64,000 nucleotides of DNA from Myxococcus hansupus (GTDB lineage Bacteria > Myxococcota > Myxococcia > Myxococcales > Myxococcaceae), in NCBI RefSeq assembly GCF_000280925.3, contig NZ_CP012109.1, positions 7,460,501 through 7,524,500 on the forward strand. Reading direction: 5' to 3'. Position 1 is the first letter of the stretch. Every line of letters starts with the position of its first letter. Both the position numbers and the translations under genes were made by a program. The notes below the pieces were generated by a model. That model was not told where the DNA came from, searched no databases, and worked only from the letters and a program-made list of their open reading frames with translations. Shown in pieces: positions 57,484 to 64,000 of the stretch.

Positions 57484-58926
57484 ATGGAGAAGGTGCTCAA
57501 CTACATTGGTGGCGAGCTGCTGCCCGCCCGAAGCGGTGCGTGGCTGGACAAGCCCGAGCCCGCGACGGGGGCAACGTACGCCCACGTTCCGGACTCCGAC
57601 GCCGCCGACGTCCAGCACGCGGTGGAGGCCGCCGCCCGGGCCTTCCCCGCCTGGGCCGCCACCCCGGCCTCCGAGCGCTCGCGCATGCTGCGCCGCATCG
57701 CGGACGGCATCCGTGCCCGCCTGGACGCCTTCGCCCGCGCTGAGTCCATCGACACCGGCAAGCCCCTGTCCGTCGCCTCGACAGTGGACATCCCGCGCAG
57801 CGTCCTCAACTTCGAGTTCTTCGCGGACGCGGCGACCCAGTTCGCCAGCGAGGCGCACGCCACGGACAACGTGGCCATCAACTACACGCTGCGCTCACCG
57901 CTGGGCGTGGTGGGCTGCATCTCCCCGTGGAACCTGCCGCTGTACCTGCTGACGTGGAAGATTGCCCCGGCGCTCGCCAGCGGGAACTGCGTGGTGGCCA
58001 AGCCGTCCGAGGTGACGCCGATGACGGCGTACCTGCTGGCCCAGGTCTGCCGCGACGTGGGCCTGCCGCCGGGCGTGCTCAACCTCGTCCACGGCCTGGG
58101 CCCCAAGGTGGGCGCCGCGATGAGCGAGCACCCGGACATCAGCGCCATCTCCTTCACCGGCAGCACCCGCACCGGCGCGGAGATTGCCCGCGTGGCCGCG
58201 CCCGTCTTCAAGAAGCTGTCGCTGGAGATGGGCGGGAAGAACCCGAACGTCATCTTCGCGGACTGCGACTTCGACGAGGCGCTGGCCACCACGGTGCGCT
58301 CGTCCTTCGCCAACCAGGGGCAAATCTGCCTCTGCGGCCCGCGCATCTTCGTGCAGCGTCCCATCTACGAGCGCTTCAAGGAGGCGCTGGTGACGCGCAC
58401 GCGCGCGCTCAAGGTCGGTGACCCGCTGGAGCCGGGCACGGACCAGGGCGCGCTGGTGTCGCAGCAGCACTTCGACAAGGTGCTGGGCTACGTGGCGCTC
58501 GCGAAGCAGGAGGGCGGGCGCGTCCTCACCGGCGGACAGCGCGCCAACGTCCCCGGGCGCTGCCGCGATGGCTGGTTCGTGGAGCCCACCCTCATCGAGG
58601 GCCTCGACTGGAACTGCCGCACGAACCAGGAAGAAATCTTCGGACCGGTGGCCAGCATCATGCCCTTCGACTCGGAGGACGAGGTGCTCGCATGGGCCAA
58701 CTCCACGAAGTACGGCCTGGCCGCCAGCGTGTGGACGCAGGACGTGTCCCGCGCGCACCGCTTCGCCTCGCGGCTGCACAGCGGCATCGTCTGGGTGAAC
58801 ACGTGGATGCTGCGCGACCTGCGCACGCCCTTCGGCGGCGTGAAGGACTCGGGCGTGGGACGCGAGGGCGGCTGGGACGCGCTGCGCTTCTTCACCGAGC
58901 CGAAAAATGTCTGCATCAAGCTGTAA
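57484..58926 (+). CDS. Aldehyde dehydrogenase, probable 2-aminomuconate 6-semialdehyde dehydrogenase
   Basis: 480 residues of the NAD-dependent aldehyde dehydrogenase family. Catalytic Glu in LEMGGKNPN, catalytic Cys in GQICLCGPRIFV, cofactor motif SFTGSTRTGAEI and GPVASIMPF near the end. It resembles 2-hydroxymuconic/2-aminomuconic semialdehyde dehydrogenases. In context (Rid deaminase, 3-hydroxyanthranilate dioxygenase and ACMS decarboxylase follow directly) it should oxidise 2-aminomuconate semialdehyde to 2-aminomuconate. It is first in the operon. GGAGAG lies eight bases upstream of the ATG. Confidence 0.9.
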   Translation: MEKVLNYIGGELLPARSGAWLDKPEPATGATYAHVPDSDAADVQHAVEAAARAFPAWAATPASERSRMLRRIADGIRARLDAFARAESIDTGKPLSVASTVDIPRSVLNFEFFADAATQFASEAHATDNVAINYTLRSPLGVVGCISPWNLPLYLLTWKIAPALASGNCVVAKPSEVTPMTAYLLAQVCRDVGLPPGVLNLVHGLGPKVGAAMSEHPDISAISFTGSTRTGAEIARVAAPVFKKLSLEMGGKNPNVIFADCDFDEALATTVRSSFANQGQICLCGPRIFVQRPIYERFKEALVTRTRALKVGDPLEPGTDQGALVSQQHFDKVLGYVALAKQEGGRVLTGGQRANVPGRCRDGWFVEPTLIEGLDWNCRTNQEEIFGPVASIMPFDSEDEVLAWANSTKYGLAASVWTQDVSRAHRFASRLHSGIVWVNTWMLRDLRTPFGGVKDSGVGREGGWDALRFFTEPKNVCIKL

Positions 58927-58964
58927 GCCCCCTCCCCTCCCCTCCCCAACCTGAGGAGCACGCC

Positions 58965-59396
58965 GTGAGCAGCGACAGCGCGCGAGTCGATTCGCAGAAG
59001 GCCCCGGAGCCGGTGGGCCTGTACCCCCACGCCCGCCGCGTGGGCAACCTCCTGTTCCTGTCCGGCGTGGGCCCGCGCGAGCGCGGCACGAAGAAGATTC
59101 CCGGCGTGGAGCTGGACGCGGAGGGCAACATCGTCTCGTACGACATCGAGGCGCAGTGCCACTCCGTGTTCCGCAACGTCCGCTACATCCTGGAGGACGC
59201 GGGCTCGTCCTGGGACAAGCTGGTGGACGTCACGGTGTACCTCACCGACATGAAGAAGGACTTCCCCACCTACAACCGGCTGTGGGCGGAGTACTTCAAG
59301 GACGACCCGCCGTGCCGGACGACGCTCGAAATCAACCGGCTGCCCACGCCCATCGCCATCGAGCTCAAGTGCATCGCCACCATCGGAGGTGAATGA
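58965..59396 (+). CDS. Rid-family protein, probable 2-aminomuconate deaminase
   Basis: 143 residues from GTG 58965, a start fixed by GAGGAG six bases upstream. The Rid (YjgF) fold is seen in GVGPRERG, SVFRNVRYILEDAGSSWDKLVDVTVYLTDMKKDFPTYNRLWAEYF (conserved Rid block) and CRTTLEINRLPTPIAIELKCIA with the conserved Arg. In kynurenine meta-cleavage clusters a Rid-type enzyme deaminates 2-aminomuconate to 4-oxalocrotonate, and the neighbours here support that. The next gene starts one base after its stop. Confidence 0.9.
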   Translation: MSSDSARVDSQKAPEPVGLYPHARRVGNLLFLSGVGPRERGTKKIPGVELDAEGNIVSYDIEAQCHSVFRNVRYILEDAGSSWDKLVDVTVYLTDMKKDFPTYNRLWAEYFKDDPPCRTTLEINRLPTPIAIELKCIATIGGE

Positions 59397-59921
59397 ATGG
59401 GCCGCCTGACCCCCATCAACTTCAAGAAGTGGATCGACGAGCACCGCCACCTGCTCAAGCCGCCCGTGGGCAATCAGCAGATCTGGGAGGACCGCGACTT
59501 CATGGTCACCGTCGTCGGGGGCCCCAACGCGCGCACGGACTTCCACATCAACGAGGGCGAGGAGTTCTTCTACCAGCTCGAGGGCACGATGAACCTGCGG
59601 GTCATCGACGAGGGCCAGGTGCAGGACATCCCCATCCAGGAAGGGGAAATCTTCCTGCTGCCGCCCAACGTGCCGCACTCGCCGCAGCGCCCCGCGGGCA
59701 CGGTGGGGCTGGTGCTGGAGCGCCGCCGCCAACCCAAGGAGCTGGACGGCTTCATGTGGCTGTGCCCGCAGTGCGGCGAGAAGCTCTATGAGGAGTTCGT
59801 CCACGTCACGAATCTGGTGACGCAGCTCCCGCCCATCTTCGAGCACTTCTACGGCAACCCCGACAACTGCACCTGCAAGAAGTGCGGGACGAAGGTGGTC
59901 AAGGGAGGCACCGCCCGTTGA
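59397..59921 (+). CDS. nbaC: 3-hydroxyanthranilate 3,4-dioxygenase
   Basis: 174 residues. Ring-cleaving Fe(II) dioxygenase that opens 3-hydroxyanthranilate to 2-amino-3-carboxymuconate semialdehyde. The cupin motif FHINEGEEFFYQLEG carries the His and Glu iron ligands, and PPNVPHSPQRP carries the second His. The C terminus has a second, rubredoxin-like metal site of four Cys (CPQCGEKL and CKKCGTKV), as in bacterial single-domain enzymes of this family. The ATG directly follows the Rid stop (tgaATG), and its own TGA overlaps the next TTG. Confidence 0.96.
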   Translation: MGRLTPINFKKWIDEHRHLLKPPVGNQQIWEDRDFMVTVVGGPNARTDFHINEGEEFFYQLEGTMNLRVIDEGQVQDIPIQEGEIFLLPPNVPHSPQRPAGTVGLVLERRRQPKELDGFMWLCPQCGEKLYEEFVHVTNLVTQLPPIFEHFYGNPDNCTCKKCGTKVVKGGTAR

Positions 59922-60934
59922 AGGTCGACATCCACACGCACCTGCTCCCCGCCAACCTGCCGCGCTTCGCCGAGCGCTACGGCTACGGCGGCTTCATCAC
60001 CCTGGACCACCACGCGCCCTGCCGCGCGCGCATGCTCCGGGATGACGGCAAGTTCTTCCGCGAAATCGAAAGCAACTGCTGGGACCCGGTGAAGCGCATC
60101 GAGGAGTGCGACGCGGCCGGCGTCCACGTCCAGGTCCTGTCCACCATCCCCGTGATGTTCGGCTATTGGACGAAGCCCGAGCACGGCGCGGACCTGGCGC
60201 GCTTCCTCAACGACCACCTCGCCTCCGTGGTGCACGCGCACCCCAAGCGCTTCCTGGGCCTGGGCACGGTGCCGCTTCAGTCGCCCGAGCTGGCCATCCG
60301 CGAGCTGGAGCGGTGCGTGAAGGAGCTGGGGCTGGCGGGCGTGCAGATTGGCTCGCACGTCAACGACTGGAACCTGTCCGACCCGGCGCTGTTCCCCTTC
60401 TTCGAGGCCGCCAGCGAGCTGGGCGCGTCCGTCTTCGTCCATCCGTGGGACATGATGGGCGAGGCGAAGATGCAGAAGTACTGGCTGCCGTGGCTCGTGG
60501 GCATGCCGGCCGAGGTGTCGCTGGCCATCTGCTCCGTCATCTTCGGCGGCGTCATGGAGCGGCTGCCCAAGCTGCGCTTCGCCTTCGCGCACGGCGGCGG
60601 CGCGTTCCCCCACACGCTCGGCCGGATTCAGCACGGCTTCGAGGCCCGGCCGGACCTGGTGGCCGTGGACAACAAGGTGCCGCCCCGCGACTACCTGGGT
60701 CGCTTCTGGGTGGACTCGCTGGTCCATGACCCGGACGCGCTGCGCTTCATCGTCCAGCTCTTCGGGCAGGACAAGGTGGCGCTCGGCAGTGACTACCCCT
60801 TCCCCCTGGGCGAGGACCGCCCTGGCACGCTCATCGAGTCCCTGACCGAGCTGGGGCCCGCCGCGAAGGAGCGGCTGCTCTGGCGCAACGCCTTCGACTG
60901 GCTGGGACGCGCCCCCGAGGACTTCGCACCATGA
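59918..60934 (+). CDS. nbaD: 2-amino-3-carboxymuconate-6-semialdehyde decarboxylase (ACMSD)
   Basis: 338 residues of the amidohydrolase-related ACMSD family. It decarboxylates ACMS to 2-aminomuconate semialdehyde, preventing spontaneous formation of quinolinate. Zinc motif DIHTHLLP at the N terminus, FVHPWDMMG with a metal His, and LGSDYPFPLGED with the metal Asp. TTG 59918 is chosen because it gives the family N terminus MKVDIHTH and overlaps the upstream stop by four bases (TTGA), with GGGAGG about ten bases upstream. The kynureninase ATG overlaps its TGA. Confidence 0.95.
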   Translation: MKVDIHTHLLPANLPRFAERYGYGGFITLDHHAPCRARMLRDDGKFFREIESNCWDPVKRIEECDAAGVHVQVLSTIPVMFGYWTKPEHGADLARFLNDHLASVVHAHPKRFLGLGTVPLQSPELAIRELERCVKELGLAGVQIGSHVNDWNLSDPALFPFFEAASELGASVFVHPWDMMGEAKMQKYWLPWLVGMPAEVSLAICSVIFGGVMERLPKLRFAFAHGGGAFPHTLGRIQHGFEARPDLVAVDNKVPPRDYLGRFWVDSLVHDPDALRFIVQLFGQDKVALGSDYPFPLGEDRPGTLIESLTELGPAAKERLLWRNAFDWLGRAPEDFAP

Positions 60935-62211
60935 CGACGCCGCACCCCTTCGAGGACACCGAGGCCTTCGCCCACAAGCTCGACGCGGAGGACGCGCTGC
61001 GCGGCTACCGCGACGCGTTCCACTTCCCGCCCACGCCGGAGGGAAAGCCGGTGGTGTACCTGGCGGGCAACTCGCTGGGGCTCCAGCCGCGCAACGCCGC
61101 GCGCTACATCCAGGAGGAGCTGGAGGACTGGGCCCGGCTGGGCGTGGAGGGCCATGTCCACGGCCGCCACCCGTGGCTGCACTACCACGAGCTCGTCACG
61201 GAGCAGGCGGCGCGGCTGGTGGGCGCCAAGCCGCTGGAAGTCGTGGTGATGAACACCCTGTCGGTGAACCTGCACCTGATGATGGTGTCGTTCTACCGGC
61301 CCACGAAGCAGCGCTTCAAAATCCTGGTGGAGGGCGGCGCCTTCCCGTCGGACCAGTACGCCGTCGCCTCGCAGGTGCGCTACCACGGCTACGACGCGCG
61401 CGAAGCGGTGATGGAGCTCAAGCCCCGCGCGGGCGAGGAGACGCTGCGCACCGAGGACATCCTCGAGACGATTGAACGCCACGGCGATGAAGTCGCGCTG
61501 GTGATGCTCGGCAGCGTGAACTACCTCACCGGACAGTCCTTCGACCTGCCGGCGATTACCCAGGCCGCGCACGCGAAGGGCTGCTTCGTCGGCTTCGACC
61601 TGGCGCACGGCGCGGGCAACCTGAAGCTGTCCCTGCACGACGACGGACCGGACTTCGCGGTGTGGTGCTCGTACAAGTACCTCAACGCCGGGCCGGGCGC
61701 GCTGGGCGGCGTGTTCGTCCACGAGCGGCACGCGAACACGAAGGACCTGCCCCGCTTCGAGGGCTGGTGGGGCCACGACAAGAAGACGCGGTTCCAGATG
61801 GGCCCCACCTTCGAGCCGCTGCCGGGCGCCGAAGGGTGGCAGCTCTCCAACCCGCCCATCTTCCAGCTCGCGGCGCTGCGCGCGTCCCTGGAGCTGTTCG
61901 ACCAGGCCGGCATCGGCGCGCTGCGCGCCAAGAGCGAGCGGCTCACCGGCTATCTGGAGTTCCTGCTGGACCGGCTGCCCGAGGGCTACGTGCGCATCAC
62001 CACGCCGCGCGACGCGAAGCAGCGCGGCGCGCAGCTCTCCTTGCGCTTCCGGGGTGAGCCCCAGGGCCTGCTGAAGCGGATGGGCGAGGCGGGCATCATC
62101 TGCGACTTCCGCAAGCCGGACATCATCCGCGCGGCGCCCGCGCCGCTCTACAACTCCTTCACGGACGTCTACCGGTTCGTGAAGGCCCTGGAAGGCTACG
62201 CCCGTGAGTGA
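60931..62211 (+). CDS. kynU: Kynureninase
   Basis: 426 residues. PLP-dependent cleavage of kynurenine or 3-hydroxykynurenine to (3-hydroxy)anthranilate and alanine. Fold-type I motifs: LAGNSLGLQPR near the N terminus, GFDLAHGAGNLKLSLH with the Asp contacting the PLP nitrogen, and WCSYKYLNAGPG with the Schiff-base Lys. WWGHDKKTRFQM and the C-terminal DFRKPDIIRAAPAPLYN are kynureninase-specific. It overlaps the previous gene by four bases (ATGA) and the next by eight. Confidence 0.97.
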   Translation: MTTPHPFEDTEAFAHKLDAEDALRGYRDAFHFPPTPEGKPVVYLAGNSLGLQPRNAARYIQEELEDWARLGVEGHVHGRHPWLHYHELVTEQAARLVGAKPLEVVVMNTLSVNLHLMMVSFYRPTKQRFKILVEGGAFPSDQYAVASQVRYHGYDAREAVMELKPRAGEETLRTEDILETIERHGDEVALVMLGSVNYLTGQSFDLPAITQAAHAKGCFVGFDLAHGAGNLKLSLHDDGPDFAVWCSYKYLNAGPGALGGVFVHERHANTKDLPRFEGWWGHDKKTRFQMGPTFEPLPGAEGWQLSNPPIFQLAALRASLELFDQAGIGALRAKSERLTGYLEFLLDRLPEGYVRITTPRDAKQRGAQLSLRFRGEPQGLLKRMGEAGIICDFRKPDIIRAAPAPLYNSFTDVYRFVKALEGYARE

Positions 62212-63598
62212 GCCGCTCAAGGACACCGTCACCGTGGTGGGCGCGGGCCTGGTGGGCTCGCTGCTCTCCCTCTACCTGGCGCGCCGGGGCCACACCGTGG
62301 AGCTGCTGGAGCGGCGCGCGGACATGCGGCGTGAAACCGTGGACGCGGGCCGCTCCATCAACCTGGCCATCTCCACGCGCGGGCTGCACGCGCTGCGGCA
62401 GTTGGGCCTGGAGGACGAGGCGCTGAAGCACGCCATCCCCATGCGCGGGCGGATGATTCACCCGCCGCAGGGCGCGCTTGTCTACCAGCCCTACGGCAAG
62501 GACGACTCGCAGCACATCAACTCGCTGTCGCGCGCGTGGCTGAACGCGTTCCTGATGACGGCGGCAGAGGCCACCGGCAAGGTGAACATCCGCTTCAAGC
62601 AGCGGGTGACGCAGTTGGACCTGGGCCCGGGCGCCCTCACGGTGCACGACGACGCCACCGGACAGGTCCGGCAGGAGACGGGCCGCGTGGTGTTCGGCAC
62701 GGACGGCTCCGCCTCCGCGGTGCGGCAGGCGCTGGAGAAGCTGCCGGGCTACACGGGCACGCAGGAGCAGCTCGGCCATGGGTACAAGGAGCTGACGATT
62801 CCGCCGGGTCCGGGCGGCACGTTCCAGATGGAGAAGCACGCGCTCCACATCTGGCCGCGCGGCACGTACATGCTCATCGCGCTGCCCAACGAGGACGGCA
62901 GCTTCACCTGCACGCTGTTCCTGCCGTGGCAGGGGCCGGTGAGCTTCGCCTCGCTGGACACGCCCGAGCGGCTGTCCGCGTTCTTCGACGCGCAGTTCCC
63001 GGACGCGAAGGCGCTCATCCCGGATTTGATGGAGGCGTTCTTCTCGCGCCCCACCGGCAGCATGGTGACGGTGAAGGGAGCGCCCTGGCGCGCCGGCGGG
63101 CTGACGCTGCTGCTGGGCGACGCGGCGCACGCCATCGTCCCCTTCTTCGGTCAGGGGATGAACTGCGGCTTCGAGGACTGCGTCGTCCTGGACACGCTGC
63201 TGGAGCGCGGCGGCTCGTGGGAGAACGTGTTCACGGAGTTCGAACGTCTGCGCAAGACGAACGCGGACGCCATCGCCGACATGGCGGTGGAGAACTTCGT
63301 GGAGATGCGCGACAGCACCGGTGACCCGCGCTTCCAGTTGCGCAAGGCCGTGGAGAAGGTGCTGCTCAACGCCTTCCCGGGCGAGTTCGTCAGCCGCTAC
63401 TCGCTGGTGAGCTTCAGCCGGGTGCCGTACCGGCTGGCCTACCAGGTCGGCGCGCTGACGGACGGCATCGTCTCCGAGCTGACCGAGGGGCTGGCGAGGG
63501 CGGAGGACGTGGACCTGAAGCGCGCGGCGGAGCTCATCCAGAGCCGGCTGGCGCCATTCCTGAAGGAGCACGCGGATGGATTTCGGACTGAAGGGTAA
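62204..63598 (+). CDS. kmo: Kynurenine 3-monooxygenase
   Basis: 464 residues of the aromatic-ring flavin hydroxylase family, converting kynurenine to 3-hydroxykynurenine with NADPH and O2. FAD motif VVGAGLVGSLLSLYLARRGH at the N terminus, GRSINLAISTRG typical of this enzyme, and the second FAD site LLGDAAHAIVPFFGQGMNCGFED. The C-terminal region has a hydrophobic stretch as in membrane-associated homologs. The GTG start at 62204 overlaps kynU by eight bases. Confidence 0.97.
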   Translation: MSEPLKDTVTVVGAGLVGSLLSLYLARRGHTVELLERRADMRRETVDAGRSINLAISTRGLHALRQLGLEDEALKHAIPMRGRMIHPPQGALVYQPYGKDDSQHINSLSRAWLNAFLMTAAEATGKVNIRFKQRVTQLDLGPGALTVHDDATGQVRQETGRVVFGTDGSASAVRQALEKLPGYTGTQEQLGHGYKELTIPPGPGGTFQMEKHALHIWPRGTYMLIALPNEDGSFTCTLFLPWQGPVSFASLDTPERLSAFFDAQFPDAKALIPDLMEAFFSRPTGSMVTVKGAPWRAGGLTLLLGDAAHAIVPFFGQGMNCGFEDCVVLDTLLERGGSWENVFTEFERLRKTNADAIADMAVENFVEMRDSTGDPRFQLRKAVEKVLLNAFPGEFVSRYSLVSFSRVPYRLAYQVGALTDGIVSELTEGLARAEDVDLKRAAELIQSRLAPFLKEHADGFRTEG

Positions 63599-64000
63599 GC
63601 GGGCGCTGGTGATGGGGGCCTCCGCGGGGCTGGGCTACGCCATCGCCGAGGCGCTGGTGAAGGAAGGCGCCACGGTGGCCATCTGCTCGCGCGGCGGCGA
63701 GAAGCTGGAGCAGGCCGCGAAGAAGCTCGGCGCGGCGCTCGCGGTGCCGTGTGACTTGACGCAGCCCGGGGCCGCGAAGTCGCTGGTGGAGACCGTCACG
63801 GAGAAGCTGGGCGGCGTGGACATCCTCGTGGTGAACACGGGCGGTCCGCCGGCGGGCGGCTTCGAGTCGCTGACGGCCGAGCAGTGGCAGCTCGGCTTCC
63901 AGAGCCTGTGGATGGCCGCGGTGGACGGCATCCAGGCGGTGCTCCCGGGGATGAAGGAGCGCCAGTGGGGCCGCATCGTCCTGGTGACGTCGCTGGCCGC
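63576..64000 (+). CDS. Short-chain dehydrogenase/reductase (truncated by window end)
   Basis: First 141 residues of a classical SDR. ATG 63576 lies within the kmo gene, with AAGGAG eight bases upstream. Cofactor motif MGASAGLGYAIAEAL; the usual NNAG is replaced by NTGG (VVNTGGPPAGG), a variant seen in a group of 3-oxoacyl-reductase-like SDRs. The sequence ends at IVLVTSLAA, about the catalytic Ser; the Tyr/Lys lie beyond. It is the last visible member of the kynurenine operon, but SDRs are not a standard step of the pathway, so its role is open. Confidence 0.88.
   Translation, partial: MDFGLKGKRALVMGASAGLGYAIAEALVKEGATVAICSRGGEKLEQAAKKLGAALAVPCDLTQPGAAKSLVETVTEKLGGVDILVVNTGGPPAGGFESLTAEQWQLGFQSLWMAAVDGIQAVLPGMKERQWGRIVLVTSLA

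Overview
The window is about 69-70% G+C, densely packed, and carries typical myxobacterial content: several Hanks-type Ser/Thr kinases, hybrid and NtrC-type two-component proteins, proteins ending in MYXO-CTERM-like anchors, and lipoproteins with low-complexity repeats. I read it as a chromosomal segment of a Myxococcaceae member (Myxococcus or Corallococcus type). No rRNA, tRNA, insertion sequence, phage gene or CRISPR array was seen.

Layout. 1-5.7 kb: the end of a kinase gene, then sbcDC on the minus strand. 5.9-7.2 kb: two tandem paralogous single-pass membrane proteins. 7.2-10.8 kb: a secreted sugar-dehydrogenase-like MYXO-CTERM protein and a PlsC acyltransferase. 11.1-14.8 kb: zwf-pgl-gnd, the whole oxidative pentose phosphate branch, ending in a strong hairpin. 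15-18.7 kb: a lipoprotein, an acyl-CoA-dehydrogenase-like flavoenzyme and an acyl-CoA synthetase. 18.9-25.1 kb: an ECF sigma factor translationally coupled to a membrane anti-sigma factor, a small gene with its own terminator, a JmjC-like oxygenase, and a membrane TPR-CHAT (caspase-like) protein. The outer part of the CHAT protein is visibly paralogous to that of the anti-sigma factor. I regard this as the most interesting candidate system. 25.5-31.8 kb: a polysaccharide-lyase-like surface protein, MarR, a Cys-rich small protein, a YdjM-like protein and two tandem MuiA/DUF4139 proteins.

31.8-38.5 kb looks like an envelope-stress unit. It holds a membrane histidine kinase and a sigma-54 NtrC-type regulator, a single-domain response regulator and an HtrA/DegP lipoprotein protease. 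Three good -24/-12 (GG-N10-GC) promoters lie before the kinase operon, the response regulator and htrA. Tandem 15-bp palindromes of the type GGGGCA-N3-TGCCCC, spaced exactly 20 bp, sit at both control regions. This predicts a local sigma-54 regulon under the encoded regulator.

38.5-50.7 kb: a kinase-ATPase-TPR receptor, an OPT-family transporter translationally coupled to an FHA-PAS-PAS-kinase-receiver hybrid, another Ser/Thr kinase, an NGLST-repeat lipoprotein and a soluble histidine kinase. 50.7-56.7 kb: cysteine dioxygenase, a FAD/NAD(P)-binding protein, an oxalocrotonate decarboxylase/hydratase family enzyme, a beta-barrel protein, an SDR and a degenerate M24 peptidase-like protein. 56.7-57.2 kb is a 34/35-bp minisatellite that starts inside the 3' end of the M24-like gene.

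57.5-64 kb is a tightly coupled kynurenine catabolic operon: semialdehyde dehydrogenase, Rid-type deaminase, 3-hydroxyanthranilate dioxygenase, ACMS decarboxylase, kynureninase, kynurenine 3-monooxygenase and an SDR cut by the window end. With the decarboxylase/hydratase at 52.9 kb it covers most of the 2-aminomuconate route from kynurenine.
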